Shown: positions 35,095 to 46,210, counted from the stretch's first letter. The stretch: DNA of 64,000 nt from Campylobacter sputorum subsp. sputorum (GCF_008245005.1 NZ_CP043427.1:1550001-1614000); one strand, 5' to 3'. The notes: generated by a model from the letters alone, not told the origin. Program-made: numbers and translations.

Positions 35095-35929
35095 GACATG
35101 TTTTTGCTATATCATATCCATAACTTCTAATTCTTTCAACCTCAGTTGCAGGTGTGTTTCCTTTTGCTATGAGATAATCTCCCAATACAACCGCATTTAT
35201 ACCACACTCAAAAAGTTCTTTTTGATTTTCACCAAACACAGCCTCTCTGCCTCCTGCTATCATAAGACGGACATTTGGAAGATATTGTTTAGCAAGCTTT
35301 ACACACTCCAAAGCCTCTTCTCTACTCATTGTTGGCTGATTAATCTTAAGACCTTTTGCATTTATAAAAAAATTTATGGGCACAGTGTGAGGCTTGATAC
35401 TTGCGACTTGTTTTAAAAACTCATGTCTTTGCTCTTTACTCTCACCTAGACCAAAAATGCCGCCACTACAAATTCCTAACCCAACACTTGCAACATTTTC
35501 ATTTGTCTCATATCTCTCTTCCCATGTGTGAGTGGTGCAAATTTTAGGAAAGTGGCTTTTAGCTGTTTCAAGATTATGATTATAACTTGCTACACCATTT
35601 TCTTTAAGATAAGAAAGAGATTGTCTATCAGCTCTTCCGCAACAAGCTATTATATGTAAAGATGGCACTTCTTTACTTATCATGCTAGCAAGAGAGGCTA
35701 TATACTCGCATTTATTGCTATCAAGCCCTCTTCCTGAAGTAACCAAGCAAAACCCAAGAGCACCATGATTTCTAAGAAATTTTGCTTCTTTTAAAACCTC
35801 ATCTTTATCTTTAAATTTATATGTTTTTATATCCAAATCATTGTGCGCACTTTGCATACAATATCCACAATCCTCGCTACAATTTCCACTACTTACATTA
35901 GAAATTGAGCATAAAAATATATCTTTCAT
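35090..35929 (-). CDS. bioB: biotin synthase
   Basis: 279 aa radical SAM enzyme that inserts sulfur in dethiobiotin. CSEDCGYCMQSA holds the [4Fe-4S]-SAM cysteines; GLGICSGGIFGLGE, VPINFFINAKG and MIAGGREAVF are conserved. It is short compared with E. coli BioB (about 346) but usual for Campylobacter. Convergent with the modE-like gene. Confidence 0.92.
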   Translation of the reverse strand: MKDIFLCSISNVSSGNCSEDCGYCMQSAHNDLDIKTYKFKDKDEVLKEAKFLRNHGALGFCLVTSGRGLDSNKCEYIASLASMISKEVPSLHIIACCGRADRQSLSYLKENGVASYNHNLETAKSHFPKICTTHTWEERYETNENVASVGLGICSGGIFGLGESKEQRHEFLKQVASIKPHTVPINFFINAKGLKINQPTMSREEALECVKLAKQYLPNVRLMIAGGREAVFGENQKELFECGINAVVLGDYLIAKGNTPATEVERIRSYGYDIAKTCH

Positions 35930-36088
35930 TTATTAAACCTTTTTATATCTATTTTTATTTCGTATGATACTTAAATAATCTAAATTTAAAAAACAAAAAT
36001 ATTCTTGATTTTATATTAAATTTATAATCTAATATTATTTTTTTAGTTATAATACGAAAAATATACTTACAAAAAGGAGTAGCATATT

Positions 36089-37576
36089 ATGAAAAATAAA
36101 ATTTTTCTTTCCATTTTGATATTAGCTCTTAGCCTACCAGCTTTAGCTTGCACCACAATTCTAGTTGGCGAAAAAGTCTCAAAAGATGGTTCTCTTCTTG
36201 TAGCAAGAAGTGCCGATAGTAAAGCCATAAAAGCACAAGTTTTTTTGATACACCCAAAAAAAGTTGGACAAACAGGAGTTCATAGTTCAAAAGCTCATGA
36301 TGGTGCAAATAACTTTGTGTATCCACTTCCAGAGAATTCTATGCGTTATACAACCATAGCCAACTCTCACACAAAACTTCATGGTGCTGTTGGATACAAT
36401 GAAGTTGGCGTTGGTATAAGTGGAACTGAAACCATTTACGCAAAAGATGAACTACTAAAAATAGATCCGTATAACGAAGAAACAGGTATCACAGAAGATG
36501 ACATTCCAGATGTATTACTGCCTAGAATGAAAAGTGCAAAAGAAGGTGTTTTGATTTTAGGCGATATAGTTGAAAAAATAGGTGCTGGCGAGGGATTTGG
36601 AGTAGTTTTTATAGATAAAGATGAAATTTGGTATTTTGAAACAGGCACAGGTCATCACTGGATAGCAAATAAACTTCCAAAAGATAAATATTTTGCCTCA
36701 GGAAATCAAGGTAGATTACAAATTTACAAACCAAATAACTCAAATTTTCTAGCCTCAAAAGGCTTGGTTGAATTTGCTATCAAAAACGGCACATATGATC
36801 CTAAAAAAGATGGCAAATTTAACTTTACAAAAGCCTATACAAGAGATGACGACAGAGATTTAACATATAATTATCCAAGAGTTTGGTGGATTCAAAAGAT
36901 GTTTAATCCATCTTTAAATCAAGATATAACAAAAGGTGCAAATTTCCCTGTATTTTTAGAGCCTAGCAAAAAGCTAAGTGTGCAGGATTTAAAAGATGCC
37001 ATGCGTTCACACTATGATGGCACAAAATACGATCCTTATGTAAATCAAAATACACAAGATGACATTTATAGAACTATAAGCGTATTTAGAACATACGAAT
37101 CGCACGTTATGCAAGTTAGACCTTGGCTTCCTATGGAAATCGGTAGAGTTACTTATGTGGCACTTGGTATGGCTGATTTAAGCGTTTATTTGCCATATTA
37201 TTATGGATTAGATGGATTTATAGACGGATACGATAAAGGTTCATATGAAGCAGATGATGAGTCTATTTACTGGGTGTATAGAAAACTTCAAACTTTAGTT
37301 ATGATGGATTACAACAAATACGCACCAATAGTAAAAGATGCTTATAAAAATTTTGAAGCCTCACTAGAAGCAAGACAAGCTAAAATGGAAAAAGAATATG
37401 TTGAAATTTATAAAAAAGATAAAGTTAAAGCAAATGAGCTTTTAAACAGCTTTAGCAAACAAGTTATGATGGACGCAAAACTTTTGACAATTGACCTTAC
37501 AAACAAAATTTTTACTATGCTTACTAATGACACAGATATTAAGTGGAAACAACTAAATAAAAACAAAAAAGATTAA
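36089..37576 (+). CDS. C69-family dipeptidase, exported
   Basis: 495 aa. Signal peptide KIFLSILILALSLPALA followed at once by CTTILVG: the cut would leave Cys as the N-terminal nucleophile, the hallmark of Ntn-hydrolase PepD/C69 dipeptidases. Conserved VARSADS, NEVGVGISGTET, and ETGTGHHWIA. It likely hydrolyses dipeptides in the periplasm. Single gene with GGAG upstream and a strong terminator after it. Confidence 0.85.
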   Translation: MKNKIFLSILILALSLPALACTTILVGEKVSKDGSLLVARSADSKAIKAQVFLIHPKKVGQTGVHSSKAHDGANNFVYPLPENSMRYTTIANSHTKLHGAVGYNEVGVGISGTETIYAKDELLKIDPYNEETGITEDDIPDVLLPRMKSAKEGVLILGDIVEKIGAGEGFGVVFIDKDEIWYFETGTGHHWIANKLPKDKYFASGNQGRLQIYKPNNSNFLASKGLVEFAIKNGTYDPKKDGKFNFTKAYTRDDDRDLTYNYPRVWWIQKMFNPSLNQDITKGANFPVFLEPSKKLSVQDLKDAMRSHYDGTKYDPYVNQNTQDDIYRTISVFRTYESHVMQVRPWLPMEIGRVTYVALGMADLSVYLPYYYGLDGFIDGYDKGSYEADDESIYWVYRKLQTLVMMDYNKYAPIVKDAYKNFEASLEARQAKMEKEYVEIYKKDKVKANELLNSFSKQVMMDAKLLTIDLTNKIFTMLTNDTDIKWKQLNKNKKD

Positions 37577-37585
37577 AAAATATCA

Positions 37586-37614
37586 AAATTTAGCCCAAAA
37601 TTTGGGCTAAATTT
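37586..37614 (+). terminator. terminator after C69 dipeptidase gene
   Basis: AAATTTAGCCC (37586-37596) and GGGCTAAATTT (37604-37614) form an 11-bp stem with loop AAAATTT, ten nt after the stop codon. Confidence 0.75.
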
Positions 37615-37864
37615 GCTTATTTAACTTCATTGTTTTATTACTTACACAATCATATTTGCAAGTATTTAGATTTAAATATCAAATATATTATCCTACTTTA
37701 ATTGACTTAAAACGCCTATTATCGTAGCACTTTTTATATTAAACAGCAAGATAAATAGCAGCTTTTGTGATATTTTAAGCTGTATTATAATAAAATATTA
37801 AAGATCTATCAAAAAAATTAAAAGGCTATATGTCAAATAAGCGAAAAAATCACAGGGGGATAAA

Positions 37865-38098
37865 ATGGCAACACTTATGGAAAAAGATGTTTTATTAGAA
37901 CTTGTCGCAACTGGTCTAGGAGAAATTTCTAGAGCTAAACAAAGAAAAGAAATAACCGAAGAGTTATCAGATAATGATAGATTTTATTTAGTTGATCTTA
38001 GAAAAAAATTATACTCATCAAACGAAAAAGAGTGGGATTTTTTAAAAACTGCCAATGATATAAAAAATGTTTGCCAAAAATATCAGATAAAGGATTAA
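37865..38098 (+). CDS. small protein upstream of zeta-like toxin; candidate antitoxin
   Basis: 77 aa, mainly helical and charged, with no known domain recognised. GGGGG-type ribosome site just upstream. It ends 3 nt before the zeta-like gene, whose ribosome site lies in its last codons. Size and place resemble epsilon antitoxins (about 90 aa), though no clear similarity can be claimed by eye. Confidence 0.6.
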   Translation: MATLMEKDVLLELVATGLGEISRAKQRKEITEELSDNDRFYLVDLRKKLYSSNEKEWDFLKTANDIKNVCQKYQIKD

Positions 38099-38101
38099 AA
38101 A

Positions 38102-38830
38102 ATGTCTGATGATTTCTCTACAAAATACAAATTTAGCGATGAAGAATTTAATGATAAATTTGAAGAAATTTGGAAAGAAGCTACAAGGCAAATCAATATA
38201 TCCAAAAACAAATCAGCCTATGTCTTAGGTGGTCAGCCAGGTGCTGGAAAAAGTTCATTGATAAATAGTATTTTAAAAGATAAATTTAATGATAATGCAA
38301 TTGTAATTAGTGGTGATGATTTTAGAAGATATCATCCAAGGTATGATGAAATTCAAAAAAATGAAGGTAAATTAGCTGCAAAATATACTCAAAACTTTTC
38401 AAGTAAAATCACTGAAAAATTGATAGAAAATGCAAGTGATAAAGGTTATAATTTAATTGTAGAAGGAACTTTTAGAACCGAAACAACTCCGATTAAAACT
38501 CTTTTGCTTTTAAAAGATAAAGGATACGATACTAATATAGCAATAAAAGCTTGTGATAAAGACATAAGCTGGCAAAGTTGTTTAGAAAGATATGAAAAAC
38601 AAAAACAAATAAATTCATCAACTGCAAGATATACCAATAAAGAAGACCATGATATAGTTGTAGAAAACATATCTGAAAATGCTGCAAAAGTTTTTGAAAC
38701 TGGTCTTGCAAATAGTATTTTCATTCAAAATAGGCAAGGTAAAAAAACTGAAATCAGTTTTGATAAAAATTTGGTTAAAGAAAAATCAAATAAAATTAAA
38801 AATTTATTAGACAATGAAAAAAACAATTAA
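38102..38830 (+). CDS. zeta-toxin-family P-loop kinase
   Basis: 242 aa. Walker A GGQPGAGKSS at residues 40-49, then VISGDDFRRYHP (the Asp/Arg substrate set), LIVEGTFRTETTPI, and CLERYEKQ. Zeta toxins phosphorylate UDP-GlcNAc and block cell wall synthesis. The paired small gene upstream suggests a toxin-antitoxin module. Full length and all main motifs present, so probably active. Confidence 0.82.
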   Translation: MSDDFSTKYKFSDEEFNDKFEEIWKEATRQINISKNKSAYVLGGQPGAGKSSLINSILKDKFNDNAIVISGDDFRRYHPRYDEIQKNEGKLAAKYTQNFSSKITEKLIENASDKGYNLIVEGTFRTETTPIKTLLLLKDKGYDTNIAIKACDKDISWQSCLERYEKQKQINSSTARYTNKEDHDIVVENISENAAKVFETGLANSIFIQNRQGKKTEISFDKNLVKEKSNKIKNLLDNEKNN

Positions 38831-39307
38831 TATAAAATTTGAATTTGAGTTAAATAACCTAGTTCGTGTTTGATTATAGGCATATAATACATATCTTTTA
38901 ATAATGTCATTATGCAAATTAATAGCAAAATTTAAATTAAATACTTTATTTATCTTTTAAAACAGTATTTATAGTTGATTTTTTTCATCGAGTATTAATT
39001 TGCTTAATTCTTGCTTTGTAGGCATTTTTGGTTTTGATAATTGATTTAGTTTATTACTTTTTTATATTTGCATTATTTTTGTTTTACTCTTACTTAATTT
39101 ATTTTTACTGGTTTTTTGTTTTATATAACAATTTTAAATAAACTTACTTAATATCAAATAACTTTTTATGATCTTTTTCATCAAAATTATATATTGCATT
39201 CTGTAATTAAAAGAATTTACAATTGTCCTATAAAACTAAAAAAATTAAGTTTTATAGCTTTTATCTTAAATTTATGTTAATATCATTTGACAAAAAAGGT
39301 ATTAACT
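38831..39307. other. 477-nt gene-free stretch with a possible decayed minus-strand gene
   Basis: No intact gene. On the minus strand from about 39120 to 38969 a Lys/Gln/Ser-rich frame reads KTSKNKLSKSKTKIMQ, a TAA, then NKLNQLSKPKMPTKQELSKL to a stop at 38969. It looks like the 3' end of a decayed gene. The remainder is AT-rich. Confidence 0.35.
38969..39120 (-). pseudogene. possible remnant of the 3' end of a lysine-rich gene
   Basis: A coding-like minus-strand segment (KPKMPTKQELSKLILDEKNQ before its stop) is broken by an in-frame TAA. Its Lys/Gln/Ser bias is unlike the random AT-rich surroundings. It sits right after the zeta-like pair, as expected for a once mobile region. Source family not recognised. 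Confidence 0.25.
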
Positions 39308-41413
39308 ATGAAAACTATATTTTATTTACTATGCAAATTTTTATATAACATAAGAATTTATGGAAAATTTGAGACCAAAAAACCAACTATAATAATCTCA
39401 AATCATCAATCTCTTTTGGATGGTGCTTTGCTTTGGGCTATTTTGCCAAATAAACCACTTTTTATCATAAATACGACTATGACAAATAAAAAAATCGTTA
39501 AATTTTTCATACATTTTTGTGATTACATAACCATAGATCAACTAAATCCGATGTCTTTAAAAAGCGTTATACAAACTATAAATACCACATCAAGACCGAT
39601 TGTTATTTTTCCAGAAGGTAGAGTAACAAATACTGGCGGACTTATGAAAATATACGAAGGAGTAGTATTTATAGCTCAAAAAACCGACGCTACAATTTTG
39701 CCAATCATAATAAATGGGAGCAAATTTACACATTTTTCAAGGATGCCAAAAACATTTCCAAAACGGATTTTTACACAAATTAACATAACATATTTCGAGC
39801 CATTTAAAATCAAATTTGATGAAACAAAGACAAATAAACAAAAAAGATATGAAGGGGCACAATTTTTACAAACAAAAATGCAAAATTTGATTTTCAAATC
39901 ACGCACAAAAAGAGACATTTTCGAAGAATTTTTATATGCTAAAAAAATTTATGGTTGCAAATTTAAAATAGCTGAAGATATAAAAGGCGTATATTCATAC
40001 AAAGATATTTTAACAATGAGCCTTATTTTAGGTAAAGTATGCGTAAAACTAACCAAAAATGAAAAACGCATTGGCATAATTATGCCAAATATAATCGCCA
40101 CTTTAGGGCTCATTTTTGGACTTATTTCAAAAGGCAAAACACCAACAATGATAAATTTCACATCAGGTGTTTTAAATATGCAAAATGCCATAAATGCTGC
40201 AAATTTAAAATTTATAATAACATCAAAAAATTTTTTAAAAACTACAAAACTAGAAGAAAAGATAGACAGCTTAGCAAACATAAAAATACTTTATATAGAA
40301 GATTTCAAAGAGCATATAAATATTTTTGATAAAATTTGGCTTATATTTTTTGAGAGAAATTTCATACATCTAACATACAAAAAGCAAGATCCAAATAACG
40401 AAGCTGCAGTGCTTTTTACATCAGGAAGCGAGGGCAAACCAAAAGGAGTTAGTCTTAGTCATAACGCATTTTTGGCAAATATTTATCAAATAAGCTCGGT
40501 TATAAGTATCACAAATGAAGATAAAATGTTAAACTCATTACCGCTTTTTCACTCATTTGGATTAAATGCCGGAGGGTTTTTGCCGATATTAAGCGGAACT
40601 AAGCTGTTTTTATATGTTTCACCACTTCATTATAAAATAATTCCAGAAATTTCATATGATTCAAACGCCACTATACTCATAGCTACAAACACATTTTTAG
40701 GAAATTATGCCAAAAAAGCCCATATTTACGACTTTCATAAATTAAAATTTGTGATATGTGGAGCAGAAAAACTCTCTAAAAATGTCAAAGAACTATGGTT
40801 AGAAAAATTTGGCATACGAATTTTAGAAGGCTATGGCACAACAGAAACTGCACCTATAATATCGGTAAATACACCACTTGCTTACAAAAGTGATTCGGTA
40901 GGCAAAGTTTTACCGGGGATTGAAATCAAACTCGAAGATATAGAAGGAATTAAAGATGGCGGTATTTTGTGTGTAAAATGCGAAAACATTATGAGCGGGT
41001 ATTTAAAAGATACAAATCCTGGCATACTTGAAAAACAAAATGAGTGGTATAAAACTGGAGATATCGTAAAAATAGACGAAGATGGATTTTTGCATATCAT
41101 AGGAAGAGTTAAACGCTTTGCAAAAATAGCTGGAGAAATGGTTGGACTTGAAGAAATCGAAAAATTAGCAACAAAAATATCGTCAAATTTTATACATGCC
41201 GTAATTAGTATAAAAGATGAAAAAAAGGGTGAATCTTTGATACTATTTACAAATGATGAAAAACTAAGCAGAGATGAAATATTAAATACAGCAAAACAAA
41301 ATGGCTTAAGCGAACTTTATATACCAAAAAAAGTTATTTATATCAAACAAATTCCACTTTTAAGCACTGGAAAAACTGATTATGTTGCTTTAAGCAATAT
41401 AAATTTTTATTAA
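39308..41413 (+). CDS. fused PlsC-type acyltransferase and AMP-dependent acyl ligase (Aas-like)
   Basis: 701 aa from ATG 39308 (MKTIFYLL), with AAAAGGT upstream; a TTG seven codons earlier is less likely. Residues about 1-190: PlsC domain with NHQSLLDGALLW and FPEGRVTNTGG. Residues about 200-700: adenylate-forming ligase with LFTSGSEGKPKGVSLSH, GYGTTETAP and WYKTGDIVKI. This layout is that of 2-acylglycerophosphoethanolamine acyltransferase/acyl-ACP synthetase (Aas), which recycles lysophospholipids, although the transporter domain often found with LplT is absent. Monocistronic. Confidence 0.83.
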   Translation: MKTIFYLLCKFLYNIRIYGKFETKKPTIIISNHQSLLDGALLWAILPNKPLFIINTTMTNKKIVKFFIHFCDYITIDQLNPMSLKSVIQTINTTSRPIVIFPEGRVTNTGGLMKIYEGVVFIAQKTDATILPIIINGSKFTHFSRMPKTFPKRIFTQINITYFEPFKIKFDETKTNKQKRYEGAQFLQTKMQNLIFKSRTKRDIFEEFLYAKKIYGCKFKIAEDIKGVYSYKDILTMSLILGKVCVKLTKNEKRIGIIMPNIIATLGLIFGLISKGKTPTMINFTSGVLNMQNAINAANLKFIITSKNFLKTTKLEEKIDSLANIKILYIEDFKEHINIFDKIWLIFFERNFIHLTYKKQDPNNEAAVLFTSGSEGKPKGVSLSHNAFLANIYQISSVISITNEDKMLNSLPLFHSFGLNAGGFLPILSGTKLFLYVSPLHYKIIPEISYDSNATILIATNTFLGNYAKKAHIYDFHKLKFVICGAEKLSKNVKELWLEKFGIRILEGYGTTETAPIISVNTPLAYKSDSVGKVLPGIEIKLEDIEGIKDGGILCVKCENIMSGYLKDTNPGILEKQNEWYKTGDIVKIDEDGFLHIIGRVKRFAKIAGEMVGLEEIEKLATKISSNFIHAVISIKDEKKGESLILFTNDEKLSRDEILNTAKQNGLSELYIPKKVIYIKQIPLLSTGKTDYVALSNINFY

Positions 41414-41608
41414 AATTAGTTTCATTATAGATAAATAGTGTTTGTTTGAAAAAAATTTTGATATTTTTATACTACTTTTTAAAATATGGAAATTACTTTA
41501 TTTGAGATTAAATAAAACAAAATTATCAAATAAATTTATAACAAAATTTTAATGCTATTTAAAAAATTAATGTAATATATAAGGATTAACACAAATCAAG
41601 GAGAATAT

Positions 41609-43546
41609 ATGACTTTTAAAAGAAAATACAATCCACCCGTTTTTTATACATCTGTTATAATAATAGCTTTGATTATAGCAATAACGATGATTTTTCCAGA
41701 ATTTACACTTGAAAAGTTAAAATTTACACAAAACTATTTAACTGTAAATTTTGGCTGGTTTTATGTTTTAAGCATGACTATTATATTTTTTGTTGTTGTA
41801 TTTTTAGGAATTTCAAGATTTGGTAAAATAAAATTAGGACCTGATCATTCAAAGCCAGATTATGCAAACGGTTCATGGTTTGCAATGCTTTTTGCCGCAG
41901 GAATGGGTATAGGTTTAATGTTTTTTGGCGTAGGAGAACCTTTAATGCACTATCTTGCACCGCCAAGTGGAGATCCAAGAACTATTGAAGCAGCAAAAAA
42001 AGCGATGAATATAACATTTTTTCACTGGGGATTAAATGCTTGGGCGGTATATGGTATAGTTGCAATTATACTTGCATTTTTTGCATATAGACACAATCTT
42101 CCTTTAACTCTTAGATCGGCTTTTTATCCAATAATTGGCAATAAAATATATGGAAAATTTGGAGATGCTATAGATGTATTTGCAGTTATTGCAACACTTT
42201 TTGGTGTTACAACATCTCTTGGATATGGCGTTTTACAAGTAAATTCAGGATTTAACTATCTTTTTGGTATGCCAATAAGTAATGTTTCTCAAGTCTTGTT
42301 AATCTTTGCAATAACTATAGGAGTTACACTTTCAGCAACAAGCGGTGTAGATAAAGGCATAAAATTACTTAGCAATACAAATATGATTTTGGCTGTTTTA
42401 TTTGTGATTTTTATATTAATCTTAGGCGAAACTAGCACGCTTTTAAAATCTCTAATAGAAAATACTGGCACATATATCTCATCTTTTATAGGAGATACAT
42501 TTAATCTTTATGCATATGAAAAACAAAACGATAGCTGGATTGGTGGATGGACTATACTTTACTGGACTTGGTGGATTTCTTGGTCGCCATTTGTTGGACT
42601 TTTTATAGCAAGAATTTCAAGAGGTAGAACAATAAGAGAATTTGTTATTGGGGTTTTATTTGTTCCTGCTGGCTTTACGCTTATTTGGATGACTGTTTTT
42701 GGAAATAGTGCTATAAATTTGGTAAATGGTGGTTTTGAACAACTTGCCATTATGGTAAATAAAGATATATCACTAGCATTATTTATATTCTTAGAACAAT
42801 TTCCGCTAACTTTAATTTTGGCATTTATTGCAGTTTTTATGATAATTCTATTTTTCATTACTTCTGCAGATTCTGCTTCCATGGTTATAGATATGCTATG
42901 TTCAAAAGGTGAAGATAAAACCCCAAAATGGCAAAAAGTATTTTGGTGTGCATTAACCGGAATTCTAGCTGCTGCTTTACTTTATACAGGCGGGCTTGAT
43001 GCTCTTCAAACAATGACTATTGTTTCAGCACTTCCACTAACTTTAGCTATGCTTGGGTCTATTTATGGACTTTTAAAAGCTTTAAGAATAGATTCTGAGA
43101 AAAAATATACTCAAAGCGTTGCAAATTTGCCAACAACCATAGGAAGCACAAAAAGTTGGCAAGAAAGACTTCAAGCTATCATTGATACCCCTGATAAAAA
43201 TGAAGCAAAAGATTTTTTAATAGACATAATACAGCCAGCTTTTAGTGAAATTTCTGAAATTTTTAATAAAAACTCGCTTAATCCAAAAATACATAAAGAT
43301 GTTAATAAATCAAAAATAGCTTTAGAAATAGATTTAGGCGATGAACAAAATTTTATTTATGGCGTAAAGCTTATAGAAACAAATTCACCTGATTATGCTA
43401 TGAGTGATAGTTATTATAGAGCTGAAGTATTTTTAAAAGAAGGCGGGCAAGATTATGATATCATCGGATGGAGCAAAACATCAGTGATAAATGATATAAT
43501 AGAACAATACAGACGACATATGCATTTTTTACATAAAACTAGATAA
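41609..43546 (+). CDS. BCCT-family betaine/carnitine/choline transporter
   Basis: 645 aa with about 12 membrane helices to residue ~490 and a hydrophilic C-terminal tail of about 150 residues. Signature WTWWISWSPFVGLFIARISRGRTIREF and GMGIGLMFFGVGEPLMHY. It imports quaternary amines, Na+- or H+-coupled. The C-terminal tail may sense osmotic state as in BetP, but length alone does not prove it. GGAG site before the ATG. Confidence 0.88.
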   Translation: MTFKRKYNPPVFYTSVIIIALIIAITMIFPEFTLEKLKFTQNYLTVNFGWFYVLSMTIIFFVVVFLGISRFGKIKLGPDHSKPDYANGSWFAMLFAAGMGIGLMFFGVGEPLMHYLAPPSGDPRTIEAAKKAMNITFFHWGLNAWAVYGIVAIILAFFAYRHNLPLTLRSAFYPIIGNKIYGKFGDAIDVFAVIATLFGVTTSLGYGVLQVNSGFNYLFGMPISNVSQVLLIFAITIGVTLSATSGVDKGIKLLSNTNMILAVLFVIFILILGETSTLLKSLIENTGTYISSFIGDTFNLYAYEKQNDSWIGGWTILYWTWWISWSPFVGLFIARISRGRTIREFVIGVLFVPAGFTLIWMTVFGNSAINLVNGGFEQLAIMVNKDISLALFIFLEQFPLTLILAFIAVFMIILFFITSADSASMVIDMLCSKGEDKTPKWQKVFWCALTGILAAALLYTGGLDALQTMTIVSALPLTLAMLGSIYGLLKALRIDSEKKYTQSVANLPTTIGSTKSWQERLQAIIDTPDKNEAKDFLIDIIQPAFSEISEIFNKNSLNPKIHKDVNKSKIALEIDLGDEQNFIYGVKLIETNSPDYAMSDSYYRAEVFLKEGGQDYDIIGWSKTSVINDIIEQYRRHMHFLHKTR

Positions 43547-43614
43547 ATATTTATGATAAATTTGTCTTATTGTGCGATAATTTGCCAAATTATTTTTAAA
43601 ATTAAGGATAAAAA

Positions 43615-44301
43615 ATGAAACTAAAAATTATAGCTTTTATTATCGTGGCTTCGCAAATTTTTGCTTTTGCAAATAATTACATAAATCAAAAAAATATCGT
43701 TGTTTATGGGCAAGGAGAGTTAAAAGTAGAGCCAGATATTGCTATTATTGATTTTATAATCTCTTCAAAAGGCGATACGCCCCAAGAAGCAAAAACACAA
43801 AATAACAAGCTTTCAGATAAAGTAAAAAAAATAATCGATAAAAACAATATCCAAAAACAAAATATAAAAATAAAAAACAACATAGTTATGCCACAAAATA
43901 TATATGATGATAACGGAAAAATAGAAAAAACATTTTATATGGCGTCTCAAAATGTTGAAATTACACTTACGAACATATCCAAAGAAAGCGAATTTTTAGA
44001 TACATTGACAAATATAGGCATAGAAGATATTACTACAAAATATCAAAAATCAAACATTCAACAACAAGTTGATTTAGCTATGAAAGAGGCGATAAACTAT
44101 GCTATATCAAAAGCTAAAAATATGACTAGTAGTGCTAATGTTACGCTTGGAGATATACTAGAAATCGAAGAAATTCAAGCAAGTCCAGTTTATGCGTCTT
44201 ATAGAATGTCAACCGTTGCACAATCACAGCAAAATTTAAATGGCAATGATGGAGTTATAGAGATAAATGCAAAAGTTAGAATTAAATTTGCCATAAAGTA
44301 G
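43615..44301 (+). CDS. SIMPL (DUF541) periplasmic protein
   Basis: 228 aa with signal peptide KLKIIAFIIVASQIFAFA. SIMPL domain: NIVVYGQGELKVEPDIAIIDF, QNVEITLTNIS and a C-terminal INAKVRIKFAIK strand. Members of this family are exported and include BP26/OMP28; function in Campylobacter is unknown. Confidence 0.82.
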   Translation: MKLKIIAFIIVASQIFAFANNYINQKNIVVYGQGELKVEPDIAIIDFIISSKGDTPQEAKTQNNKLSDKVKKIIDKNNIQKQNIKIKNNIVMPQNIYDDNGKIEKTFYMASQNVEITLTNISKESEFLDTLTNIGIEDITTKYQKSNIQQQVDLAMKEAINYAISKAKNMTSSANVTLGDILEIEEIQASPVYASYRMSTVAQSQQNLNGNDGVIEINAKVRIKFAIK

Positions 44302-44365
44302 TTTAATCAAAATAGTAGCTAAATTTCGCTAAAATTAATCCTTAAAAGTAAATTTTAGGAATTTT

Positions 44366-46156
44366 ATGAAAAATATAAGAAATTTTAGCATTATAGCACA
44401 TATTGACCATGGTAAAAGCACACTCGCAGATAGAATTATAAGCGAGTGTGGAGCTGTTAGCGATAGACAGATGAGTGCTCAACTTATGGATACAATGGAT
44501 ATCGAAAAAGAGCGCGGAATAACCATAAAAGCACAATCAGTTCGCCTTACATATAAATTTAACAATGAAGAATATATTTTAAATTTAATAGACACCCCAG
44601 GGCATGTTGATTTTAGCTACGAAGTTTCAAGATCTCTAGCAAGTTGTGAAGGTGCTTTGCTTATAGTTGATGCAAGTCAAGGTGTGCAAGCCCAAACCAT
44701 AGCAAATGTCTATATAGCACTTGAAAACAACCTTGAAATCATACCAGTTTTAAACAAAATCGATCTTCCAGCAGCAGACCCACAAAGAGTAAAAAATGAA
44801 ATAGAACATGTCATAGGTCTTGATTGCTCAAGTGCGATAGAAGTCAGTGCAAAAACAGGCATTGGTATAAAAGAACTTATAGAGACCATAATACAAAAAA
44901 TTCCAGCCCCAAATACAAATGATGAAGCACCACTAAAAGCATTAATCTATGATAGTTGGTTTGATAGCTATTTAGGGGCTTTAGCGTTAGTTAGAATTTA
45001 TGATGGTGTTATTAAAAAAGGTGATATAGTTTATGTTATGGGAACTGGTAAAAAACATGAAGTTTTAGACCTTATGTTTCCTCATCCGCTCTCTCCTATA
45101 AAAACAAAAGAAATTACAAGCGGGGAAGTTGGTATAGTGATTTTAGGACTGAAAAATGTAAGCGATGTAAGTGTTGGCGATACGATAACTTTAGCTACAA
45201 ACAAAGCTGCCAAACCAATAAGTGGTTTTCAAAAAGCAAAACCTTTTGTTTTTGCGGGTATTTATCCGATAGATACGGACAAATTTGAAGATCTTCGCGA
45301 TGCATTAGACAAACTAAAACTAAATGATAGCTCCATTAGCTACGAACCTGAAACATCAATAGCACTTGGTTTTGGCTTTCGTGTAGGATTTTTAGGGCTT
45401 CTTCATATGGAAGTTATAAAAGAAAGGTTAGAAAGAGAATTTAAACTAGATCTCATTGCAACTGCACCAACTGTTACTTATGAAATTTATAAAACAGATG
45501 GAAGCCTTGTAAAGATGGAAAATCCAAGCGATATGCCGCCAGTTAATGAGATAGAAACCATAAAAGAACCATATGTAAAATCTACCATCATAACTCCAAG
45601 TGAGTTTTTAGGAAATCTTATCACGCTTTTAAATACACGCCGTGGAATACAAACTAAAATGGACTATATCACACCGAGTCGCGTTTTGCTTGAGTATGAA
45701 ATACCAACAAATGAAATTATAATGGATTTTTATGATAAATTAAAATCTTGCACTAAAGGTTATGCTAGTTTTGATTATGAACCTATTGATTATAGAGCTG
45801 GAAATTTGGTAAAACTTGATATAAAAGTTGCAGGAGAAACGGTGGATGCACTTTCCATAATAGTTCCAAACGAAAAAGCTTTAAGCAAGGGAAGAGACCT
45901 TGTAAAAGCTATGAAAGAGATAGTTCCAAGACAACTTTTTGAAGTAGCAATTCAAGCAAGTATCGGAAATAAAATCATAGCAAGAGAAACGGTTAAATCA
46001 ATGGGTAAAAATGTAACTGCAAAATGTTATGGTGGCGATATTACGCGCAAAAGAAAACTGCTTGAAAAACAAAAAGAAGGTAAAAAAAGAATGAAAGCTA
46101 TAGGAAAAGTTGCACTTCCTCAAGAAGCATTTTTGAGTGTGCTTAAGATTGATTAA
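44366..46156 (+). CDS. lepA: elongation factor 4 (LepA)
   Basis: 596 aa translational GTPase. G1 [14 protein letters not shown]3 DTPGHVDF, G4 NKID, the EF4-specific [14 protein letters not shown], and the C-terminal [17 protein letters not shown]. It acts on stalled or mispositioned ribosomes. Full length. Confidence 0.96.
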   Translation: MKNIRNFSIIAHIDHGKSTLADRIISECGAVSDRQMSAQLMDTMDIEKERGITIKAQSVRLTYKFNNEEYILNLIDTPGHVDFSYEVSRSLASCEGALLIVDASQGVQAQTIANVYIALENNLEIIPVLNKIDLPAADPQRVKNEIEHVIGLDCSSAIEVSAKTGIGIKELIETIIQKIPAPNTNDEAPLKALIYDSWFDSYLGALALVRIYDGVIKKGDIVYVMGTGKKHEVLDLMFPHPLSPIKTKEITSGEVGIVILGLKNVSDVSVGDTITLATNKAAKPISGFQKAKPFVFAGIYPIDTDKFEDLRDALDKLKLNDSSISYEPETSIALGFGFRVGFLGLLHMEVIKERLEREFKLDLIATAPTVTYEIYKTDGSLVKMENPSDMPPVNEIETIKEPYVKSTIITPSEFLGNLITLLNTRRGIQTKMDYITPSRVLLEYEIPTNEIIMDFYDKLKSCTKGYASFDYEPIDYRAGNLVKLDIKVAGETVDALSIIVPNEKALSKGRDLVKAMKEIVPRQLFEVAIQASIGNKIIARETVKSMGKNVTAKCYGGDITRKRKLLEKQKEGKKRMKAIGKVALPQEAFLSVLKID

Positions 46157-46210
46157 TGACTTTACGATTTAGGCTAATCCGTGTGAGTTATTTACTATAA
46201 AAGAGAAAAT

